NCBI RefSeq assembly: GCF_036194065.1
Contig: NZ_CP108095.1
Span: 7,750,001-7,814,000 of the forward strand
DNA: 64,000 nucleotides
Source of the DNA: Streptomyces sp. NBC_00239
GTDB lineage: Bacteria; Actinomycetota; Actinomycetes; Streptomycetales; Streptomycetaceae
Direction: 5' to 3'
Position 1 is the first letter of the stretch, and each line of letters opens with the position of its first letter. The position numbers and the translations under genes are program-made. The notes under the pieces are model-generated. The model searched no databases. It was not told the DNA's origin and saw nothing but the letters and a program-made list of their open reading frames with translations. Positions 57,793 to 64,000 of this stretch are shown here, piece after piece.

Positions 57793-58107
57793 ATGACGAC
57801 TGTCGGACTGGCGGCGGCCATCGAGGAATTGCGGCAGGAGCTGTACGCGGCGCAGGCCCAAGGCGCGGGCCAGCAGTTCGCGTTCGGAGTCGAGGAAGCC
57901 CAGCTGGAACTCCTGCTCGAACTCCGCGACAGCGGCAAGGCCGACGGCAGGCTCAGCTTCGGCGTGGCCACCGTCGGCGCGGGCGGCGAACTCACCACCG
58001 TGCGCACCCACAAGCTGACGCTGAAGCTGTCGGTCCGGGACCGCGCCGCCGGCGGCGAACGCCCCGAGATCAACGACCGGGACAGCGGGTCCTGGAGCGA
58101 GGAGTGA
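57793..58107 (+). CDS. Trypco2-like trypsin-co-occurring small protein
   Basis: 104 residues: TTVGLAAAIEELRQELYAAQ, then FGVEEAQLELLLEL and GGELTTVRTHKLTLKLSVRD. This helix-then-beta pattern matches the trypsin-co-occurring domain 2 family described for NTP-dependent conflict systems. It lies one base before the trypsin-fused protein gene, as expected. Role unknown; possibly a partner or substrate of the protease. It follows 240 bases of divergent promoter region shared with the methyltransferase gene. Confidence 0.8.
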   Translation: MTTVGLAAAIEELRQELYAAQAQGAGQQFAFGVEEAQLELLLELRDSGKADGRLSFGVATVGAGGELTTVRTHKLTLKLSVRDRAAGGERPEINDRDSGSWSEE

Positions 58108-58108
58108 C

Positions 58109-60283
58109 ATGGATCCGCGCAGACTGGCGCTGATCCACGGCGGAACCGCCCGGCAGCGCCACAGCGTCGGCTCCGGATACCTCATCGCCCCGCGGCTGGT
58201 GCTCACCGCCCGCCACGTACTGGCGGACGGTCCCACCGGCCCGTTCTGGCCGCAGATCCGGGTACGGGTGGGACACCCGCGCGAGGGCGAAGGGGTGCGC
58301 ACCGGTGCGAGCGTCCTGTGGACGCACCCCCGGGGACTCGACGTCGCCCTCCTCCTCACCGACGACGAGGTGGACGTGCCGGGACCCGTCCACTGGGGCC
58401 GGCCCGTCGGCAAGACCCCGCTGCGCTACGAAGGCCTCGGCTACCCCCTGGCCGCCGCTGCCGACGACGAGGGCCGGGAGGCCGAACACCTGCGGGGCGT
58501 GCTGCCCCTGCTGTCCTCGGGCTCCCGCGACCTGTACGTCCTCGACCAGGACCCCGCGCCCGACCCCCGCCCCGACGGCCGCAAACCCTGGGGCGGAGCC
58601 TCCGGGACCGCGGTCTTCTGCGAGGACCGGCTCGTCGCGGTGGTGATCCACGACGACCGGGCGTACGGCAACCGCCGGCTGCGCGCCTGCCCCGCCCGCG
58701 CCTTCACCCAGGACAGCGGCTTCGACGAGGCGCTGCGACGGTACGCGGGCGGCCCGCCCCGCCTCGCCGAGCTGTGCGCGCCCCTGCCGCAGGCCCGTCC
58801 CGCCGCCGGGCAGACGCCGGCCGAGAAGACCCTCGCGCTGATGCTGTGGCCCCTGCTCGGCGACCCGGACGCCTGTTCCGCGCACGGCCGGGACCTGGCA
58901 CTGCGGCTCGGCTACAAGGTCCCCGCCGGCTACGCGCCGGCGATCCCCGACCTCGCGGCCCTGCTGCTGGAACACCCGCGCGCCCTCGCCTCCCTCGGCA
59001 CCACCCTCGCCCTGGCCGCCACGACCCAGGACGCGCGCGACCGCCTGACCGAACTCCTCCTCCGGGCCCGGACCCTGGGCTTCGGGTCCCTGCTGTCCGT
59101 GGACGAGCACGAGCGCCTGCTGGACCTCCTGCACGGCATCTGCAAGGAACACCCCGCGCTGCTTCCCCGCGCCGCGCGCGAGGCCCTGCGGTACGCCTTC
59201 CTCCCCGATCCGCTCACCCGGACGTACCTGCCCGTCGAGGACGTCGAGCAGGTGGCCGACGACCTGGAGGCGATGTCCGACAGCGAGGACGTGCCGGACG
59301 GCACACCGCCGGTGCCGGCCCTGCTGCGGCTGACCGAGTACGTGGCCACGGCCGTGGGCAGCGAGGCGGCGGAGGGACTGCGTACCTGGTCCACCCGAGT
59401 GGCCGCCCGCATCGGCGTCCACCCGACCGCCCTGCACGAGCGGCGGGAGGACGCCCGCCGGTGGGCGGCCCGGCAGGTGCCGCCGGTGGCGCGGGTGATG
59501 CTGGAACTGGCCCGCGACCGGGAGTCCGCCGACGAGCGGTACCTGTGCCGGATCCTCTTCGCCCGCGAGGACGGCACGCACACCGTGCTCCACGAGTCGC
59601 ACACCGTGCCCAAGTCGCCCGAGGAAGCGGCGCGTTGCCTGCGCGAGGCGGTCGCCACCGCCGTGGGGGAGCCGGGGCAGGGACGCCATGTCCCCTGGGT
59701 GACGGTACTGGTGGACCGCGAAGGACTGCACCTGGCCGTCGACGAGTGGAACCCGGGCGCGCCCAACGACATCGTGCCCGACCGGCCCATCGGCGCCGAG
59801 TACCGCGTCACCCTGAGCTGCCCGGAGCTGAGCGGGAAGGTGAAGGACCGCGACAGCGAGCAGCGGCGCCGCTGGGAGAGCGGCCACGCGGCGGCGCTGG
59901 TCACCGACGCGACGTGCGGCGCCCCGAGGCAGCTGATGCAACTGCTGCGGACCAGCCACCGCGACACCACCCGGGTGGTCCTCCACGGCCCCCGCGACCA
60001 GCGGACGGGCCTGCTCGAACTCTGCCTCGCGCTCGGAGTCCCCGTGGTCCTGTGGGACCGCGGGGCCGACCGCTACGAGGACGCCGACCGGCTCCGGCGC
60101 CTCGACCCCCTCGGCCCGCTCACCGAACTCCCCGAGCGCGTACGGGTCTTCCGCGGTGACGCCTTCGCCTTCCCCGGGAGCGCCTCGGCCAGCCCCTCCC
60201 TGGTGTGGGAGGAAGACGGCCGGTGCCCGGCTCCCGAGTCACTGCAGTTCAAGGACCCCAGGAAGGGAGCCCACGCCTCATGA
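58109..60283 (+). CDS. Trypsin-like protease fused to VMAP-type (vWA-MoxR associated) domains
   Basis: 724 residues. The trypsin-like domain (about 1-205) has an intact triad: His36 in LTARHVL, Asp78 in LDVALLL, Ser165 in GGASGTAVF, without a signal peptide, so the protease works inside the cell. Residues about 230-370 are an all-helical middle domain (EKTLALMLWPLLGDPDACSA, LTELLLRARTLGFGSLLSVD). Residues about 440-700 fit the VMAP C-terminal domain (ARVMLELARDRESADERYLC, VTVLVDREGLHLAVDEWNPG, GVPVVLWDRG). In ternary VMAP systems this component works with MoxR and vWA proteins; the assignment rests on context plus pattern. ATGA overlap with the MoxR gene. Confidence 0.85.
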   Translation: MDPRRLALIHGGTARQRHSVGSGYLIAPRLVLTARHVLADGPTGPFWPQIRVRVGHPREGEGVRTGASVLWTHPRGLDVALLLTDDEVDVPGPVHWGRPVGKTPLRYEGLGYPLAAAADDEGREAEHLRGVLPLLSSGSRDLYVLDQDPAPDPRPDGRKPWGGASGTAVFCEDRLVAVVIHDDRAYGNRRLRACPARAFTQDSGFDEALRRYAGGPPRLAELCAPLPQARPAAGQTPAEKTLALMLWPLLGDPDACSAHGRDLALRLGYKVPAGYAPAIPDLAALLLEHPRALASLGTTLALAATTQDARDRLTELLLRARTLGFGSLLSVDEHERLLDLLHGICKEHPALLPRAAREALRYAFLPDPLTRTYLPVEDVEQVADDLEAMSDSEDVPDGTPPVPALLRLTEYVATAVGSEAAEGLRTWSTRVAARIGVHPTALHERREDARRWAARQVPPVARVMLELARDRESADERYLCRILFAREDGTHTVLHESHTVPKSPEEAARCLREAVATAVGEPGQGRHVPWVTVLVDREGLHLAVDEWNPGAPNDIVPDRPIGAEYRVTLSCPELSGKVKDRDSEQRRRWESGHAAALVTDATCGAPRQLMQLLRTSHRDTTRVVLHGPRDQRTGLLELCLALGVPVVLWDRGADRYEDADRLRRLDPLGPLTELPERVRVFRGDAFAFPGSASASPSLVWEEDGRCPAPESLQFKDPRKGAHAS

Positions 60284-61281
60284 CACCCCCCGAGCCCGCC
60301 GGGACCGGCACCCCGGAGCCCGGCACCCCCGCCGCCGACTGGCAGCTGTTCCGCGGCGACGGCGTGTCCCGCGAGGTGGGTTTCACCGAGCCCCCGCCCT
60401 GGCGCCGGTTCGGCCGGGAGGAACACCGGCCGGGAGGACGGGCCGCCGCCCCGCGGCCGTACCTCATCGGCGCCGAGGAGGCCGCCGTCGTGAACGCCGC
60501 CCTCCACCTGCGCCGGCCCCTCCTGGTCACCGGTCACCCCGGCACCGGCAAGTCCTCCCTGGCGCACGCCATCGCCCATGAACTGTCTCTCGGCCGGGTC
60601 CTGGAGTGGCCGGTCAACAGCCGCTCCACGCTCATGGACGCCCTCTACCAGTACGACGCCGTCGGCAGGCTGCGCGAGGCCAACCTCCGGCGCGACCCTG
60701 ACGCGCCCGAACCGGACATCGGGCAGTACATCCGCCTCGGCCCCCTGGGCAACGCCCTCGTCCCCCGGGAGCGCCCCCGGGTGCTGCTCATCGACGAACT
60801 CGACAAGGGGGACGTCGACCTGTCCAACGACCTCCTCCACGCCTTCGAGATCGGAGAGTTCGCCATCCCGGAACTCACCCGCCTCCCCGAAGGCCACCCC
60901 CCGGTCCACGTGCAGACCGACGACCGGGACGCGCCCGCCCCCGTCACCGGCGGCCGCATCCGCTGCCGGGAGTTCCCGGTCGTCATCATCACCAGCAACG
61001 GCGAACGCGAGTTCTCGGCCGCCTTCCTCCGGCGCTGCCTGCGCCTCTACCTCTCCGAGCCCGACGAACAGCGGCTGCGGGACATCGTCGCCGCGCACCT
61101 CGGCCCGGAGGCACTCGCGGACGTCGACGGCCTGATGGCGGAGTTCCTCAGCCGCCGGGCCCCCGGCGAACTCGCCACCGACCAACTCCTCAACGCCGTC
61201 TTCCTGCGCAAGGCCGGCGTCGACCTCGACGCCGGCTCCCTCCTCGACGCCGTGCTGCACCAGCTCGGCGGAGCGCTGTGA
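60280..61281 (+). CDS. MoxR-family AAA+ ATPase
   Basis: 333 residues. Walker A TGHPGTGKSSLA near residue 85, Walker B VLLIDELDKGDVDLSNDLLH near 168, sensor 1 FPVVIITSNGEREFSAAFLRR with the arginine region, typical of MoxR/RavA AAA proteins. The first 55 residues are Pro-rich. MoxR ATPases act as chaperones with vWA proteins; here the vWA-type gene is next, two bases after its stop. The ATGA overlap with the trypsin-VMAP gene supports a complex. Confidence 0.94.
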   Translation: MTPPEPAGTGTPEPGTPAADWQLFRGDGVSREVGFTEPPPWRRFGREEHRPGGRAAAPRPYLIGAEEAAVVNAALHLRRPLLVTGHPGTGKSSLAHAIAHELSLGRVLEWPVNSRSTLMDALYQYDAVGRLREANLRRDPDAPEPDIGQYIRLGPLGNALVPRERPRVLLIDELDKGDVDLSNDLLHAFEIGEFAIPELTRLPEGHPPVHVQTDDRDAPAPVTGGRIRCREFPVVIITSNGEREFSAAFLRRCLRLYLSEPDEQRLRDIVAAHLGPEALADVDGLMAEFLSRRAPGELATDQLLNAVFLRKAGVDLDAGSLLDAVLHQLGGAL

Positions 61282-61282
61282 C

Positions 61283-64000
61283 ATGACGCTCGGGCGGCTC
61301 GGCGAGCTGAGGGAGGTGCTGGCCAGGAGCGGAGTGGACCTGTCACAGGAGGAACTCCTCGACGCCCTGTGGCTCGCCCGCCACCTGCCCCCGGACGCCG
61401 CGCCGCTCGCCCGGACCGCGCTGCCCGCCGCGCACCCGCCCCCGCCCGGCCCCCGCCCCGAAACCCCGCCCGCCCCCGCCCACCCCGCCGCCGCGCCGGC
61501 CGACGCGCCGGCCCCCGAGCCGCCCCAGGCCCCCGCCCCGGGGCTCCCCCTGGCGGCCGCCGCCCGCGCCGACGACACCGAGGAGGAGGAGCCGGCGCCG
61601 GCGCTCGCCGTCCGGATTCCCGACAGCCGCCACCTCGGGGCCCGCGAACTCCGGCTGGGCAAGTCCCTCCGCCCGCTGCGTCGGCGCTTCCCCGACCACC
61701 GGCGCCACGAACTCGACATCGCCCGGACGGTGGCCGCCATGGCGGACACCGGACTGCCCGAAACCGTCACCCGCCGGGTCAGGAGCCGCTGGCTGTCCCT
61801 CGCCCTGCTCGTCGACGACGGCATCTCGATGGTGCTGTGGCAGCGCCTGGCCGGCGAGGTCCGCGCCCTGATGGAACGCGCCGGAGCATTCCGCGACATC
61901 CGCGTGTACGGGCTCGACACGCGCAGCGCCGCCGCGCCGCTCCTCAGCACCAGCCCCTACCGCGGCAGCGGCCCCGGCCGGTCGCCCGCGAGCGTCGGCG
62001 ACCCCACCGGCGGCACCCTCGTACTCGTCATCAGCGACGGCGTCGGCGAGGCCTGGTGGGACGGCCGGATGCGCGCCGCGACGGACCTCTGGGCCCGCCG
62101 GGGCCCCACCGCGATCGTCCACGCCCTGCCGACCCGGCTGTGGCCGAGTTCCGGCATCAGCGCGCAGCGCTGGCAGGTCGGCACCCGCCGCCGCGGCGGC
62201 CCGACCCTCGGCTGGCAGGTCACCGATCCGGTGCTGCCCCCGGAGCTGGCCGCCTTCGACGCGGCGCCCGTGCCCGTACTGGAACCCACCCCCGCGGCCA
62301 TCGCCGACTGGGCGCGTCTGATCGCCGCACCGGGCGCCACCGCGCAGATCCCGCTGTGGAACATCGGCCCGGCCCTCTCCGAGCGCGCGTACGCCGACAC
62401 CCGCCAGGGCGACGGAGCCGAAGCGGTGCTGCGCTTCCGGGCCGCCGCGTCCCCGGAGGCCTACCGGCTCGCCGCCCACCTGGCGGCCGTGGCACCGCTC
62501 ACCCCACCCGTGATGCGCCTGGTCCGGACGGCACTCGGGCCTCCCATCGACGCCGGGCACCTCACCGAGGTGTTCCTCGGCGGGCTGATGCGCCAGATCG
62601 GCGCCGACGGCCCGGCGTGCCTGCCCCACCACCGGCTCTTCGACTTCTCCGCCGAGGCCCGCCGCATCCTCCTCGGCGCCCTCGCCCCCAGGGAGCTGCT
62701 CCGTACCACCGCGGCCGTCGCGGACCACCTCGAATCCGCCGTCGGCCGCTCCCCCCACTTCCCCGCCTGGGTCGGGCATCCCGACGGGACCGCCGTGATC
62801 GGCGACGCCGGCCGGTCCTTCGGCTGGCTGAAGGACCGGCTCCTGAGGCGGCTGGGGGTCCCGCCGCTCGGCGCCGCCCCGCGGGCCCTGTCCGGGGGCG
62901 GACGGCGCATCGACGAGGCGCCGGAGGCCGAGCCCCTCGATGCCGCCGCGCGGGCCTTCGAGCTGCCGGACCCGGTGCCCGCCGACCTCCCGCCGGGCTG
63001 GCTGCCGCTGCTGCCGAAGGACCCCCGCCGGCTGGGGCGGTTCCGGCTCTACGCCCGCAGCGGCCGGGGCTGGCACACCGTGGCCATGTACCTGGCCCGG
63101 GACGAGGACGGGTCGACGGTGTCCGTACGCATGCCCGCGCCCCGGGTCGGCCTGCCCCGCGAGCCCGCAGCGGACCTCGTCCGTACCGAGGCGCACTGCC
63201 TGAGCCGCATGCTGGGGACGTACACCCCGGAGCTGCTGGACTGGAACACCGACGACCCCGCGGAGCCGCCGTGGCTGGCGGCCTCCTACATCACCCGCCG
63301 CGAGGACGACCCGGAGTCGGGGCCCGCGCCGAACCTGCGGGACGTACTCGCCGAGGCCGGAGGCCCGGTCTGGGGGGATCCGTTCCTGCGCATCGCCCGG
63401 GACCTCACCGTCGCGGTCGGCCTCGCACACAGCCTCGGCCTGGTGCACGGCGCGCTCGCACCGGGGTCCGTCCTGGTGACCGACCGCGGCAGCCGGCTGG
63501 TCGGCTGGATGACGGCGACGTACGACGGAGTGCACAGCGCCCACCGTGCGGAGTTCCCCCGGAGCGAGACCTATCTCGACGCGGATGACGACGCGGCCGG
63601 GCCGACCACGGAGGCCGACGTCCACGCCTTGGGGGCGCTGCTCCTCGGCCTCGCCACCGGCCGATGGCGCGATCCCCGGGCCGACACCATGCAACGGGCC
63701 GTCCTGGCGGATTCGGAGATCGAGGGGTCGCTCCTCGATCTCCTGTGGAGATGCCTGAGCCGGGACCCCGCAGAACGGCCGACCGCCGCCGAACTGGCCG
63801 AGGCGTTCGCGTCGACGCTCGCAGGTCCGGGACCGCGCCATTGGCAGGAGGAAGCCCTTGCCTCACTCGTTGCCAGGGTGGAGCGGTATCGGGCGCTCGT
63901 CGGGCAGCCGCCCGGATCCTACCGTTCCGACTTCGCGGGGAGCCTGAACGAGCTGTCCAACCAGCTGGGGTACCTGGGCCGGAGTGACGAGGCGCTCGCC
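61283..64000 (+). CDS. vWA-like (SAV_2336-type) / pseudokinase / TPR protein (partial, 3' end outside window)
   Basis: 906 codons visible, open at the right edge. Residues 1-40 (LRELREVLARSG-like, ELLDALWLARHLP) are a short helical adaptor; 45-110 are a Pro/Ala linker; about 115-330 form a vWA-like domain (WLSLALLVDDGISMVLWQRL) whose DxSxS metal site is degenerate (DDGIS). A winged or helical middle part follows. Residues about 590-860 are a protein-kinase fold in which HRD reads HGA (LVHGALAPGSVLV) and DFG reads VGW, so it should be catalytically inactive. From about 880 a TPR array begins (SLNELSNQLGYLGRSDEALA). It is the sensor/scaffold of the coupled VMAP, MoxR and trypsin operon. Confidence 0.85.
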   Translation, partial: MTLGRLGELREVLARSGVDLSQEELLDALWLARHLPPDAAPLARTALPAAHPPPPGPRPETPPAPAHPAAAPADAPAPEPPQAPAPGLPLAAAARADDTEEEEPAPALAVRIPDSRHLGARELRLGKSLRPLRRRFPDHRRHELDIARTVAAMADTGLPETVTRRVRSRWLSLALLVDDGISMVLWQRLAGEVRALMERAGAFRDIRVYGLDTRSAAAPLLSTSPYRGSGPGRSPASVGDPTGGTLVLVISDGVGEAWWDGRMRAATDLWARRGPTAIVHALPTRLWPSSGISAQRWQVGTRRRGGPTLGWQVTDPVLPPELAAFDAAPVPVLEPTPAAIADWARLIAAPGATAQIPLWNIGPALSERAYADTRQGDGAEAVLRFRAAASPEAYRLAAHLAAVAPLTPPVMRLVRTALGPPIDAGHLTEVFLGGLMRQIGADGPACLPHHRLFDFSAEARRILLGALAPRELLRTTAAVADHLESAVGRSPHFPAWVGHPDGTAVIGDAGRSFGWLKDRLLRRLGVPPLGAAPRALSGGGRRIDEAPEAEPLDAAARAFELPDPVPADLPPGWLPLLPKDPRRLGRFRLYARSGRGWHTVAMYLARDEDGSTVSVRMPAPRVGLPREPAADLVRTEAHCLSRMLGTYTPELLDWNTDDPAEPPWLAASYITRREDDPESGPAPNLRDVLAEAGGPVWGDPFLRIARDLTVAVGLAHSLGLVHGALAPGSVLVTDRGSRLVGWMTATYDGVHSAHRAEFPRSETYLDADDDAAGPTTEADVHALGALLLGLATGRWRDPRADTMQRAVLADSEIEGSLLDLLWRCLSRDPAERPTAAELAEAFASTLAGPGPRHWQEEALASLVARVERYRALVGQPPGSYRSDFAGSLNELSNQLGYLGRSDEALA

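Overview
The window is high-GC actinobacterial chromosome, most likely Streptomyces or a close relative. This rests on the extreme G/C third-position bias, frequent GTG starts, many ATGA/GTGA stop-start overlaps, a Tat-type lipoprotein, MacAB-like and two-component pairs typical of the genus, and a VMAP/trypsin/MoxR conflict locus of the kind seen in Streptomyces. I saw no tRNA, rRNA, insertion sequence, integrase or CRISPR array.

Layout. 1-7.8 kb (minus): the end of a PUFA-synthase-like iterative polyketide/lipid cluster, with a multidomain protein (two NPD/ER-like lobes, KS, AT, ACP, KR) and the start of a second ketosynthase subunit, divergent from a LysR regulator (8.4 kb). 9.4-15.2 kb: a secreted propeller protein, a large membrane-anchored NACHT ATPase (minus) and, divergent from it, a small membrane protein plus a helix-turn-helix protein; palindromic operators lie between. 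15.3-20.9 kb: a translationally coupled lipoprotein/adaptor/ABC ATPase/permease export operon divergent from a response regulator and sensor kinase.

21-39 kb is a divergent catabolic locus. The minus arm encodes a small unknown protein, a NuoF-like flavoprotein, a single-cluster ferredoxin, an ADP-forming-type acyl-CoA synthetase, two acyl-CoA dehydrogenases, a 3-hydroxyacyl-CoA dehydrogenase and a TetR regulator. The plus arm encodes a Rieske oxygenase, a complete PotDBCA-type polyamine ABC importer, a flavin amine oxidase and an aminoaldehyde-type dehydrogenase. Two identical perfect 16-bp palindromes sit in the shared promoter region and are the obvious candidate TetR operators. I infer uptake and oxidation of a polyamine-like or quaternary amine whose carbon skeleton is finished as a CoA ester; the substrate is unknown.

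39-43 kb holds housekeeping or accessory singletons (methyltransferase, VOC protein, GNAT, unknown, orphan sugar-binding lipoprotein). 43-50.4 kb holds an XRE regulator, an ImmA/IrrE-type metallopeptidase and a polytopic membrane protein, divergent from a compact RiPP cluster: a 38-residue Cys-rich precursor, attenuator hairpin, radical SAM/SPASM enzyme, PqqD-like recognition protein, Sec11/SipW-like S26 peptidase, and ABC exporter. 50.4-55.7 kb: unknown protein, SixA-like phosphatase, nucleotidyltransferase/BON/phosphoesterase operon, secreted S33-type hydrolase, small secreted protein.

56-64 kb is a conflict-system-like island: an orphan HsdM-type methyltransferase with an unusual SPPF motif, divergent from a coupled operon encoding a Trypco2-like protein, a trypsin-fused VMAP-like protein, a MoxR AAA ATPase and a large vWA-like / pseudokinase / TPR protein that runs off the right edge. 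This and the RiPP locus are the best candidates for undescribed biology.
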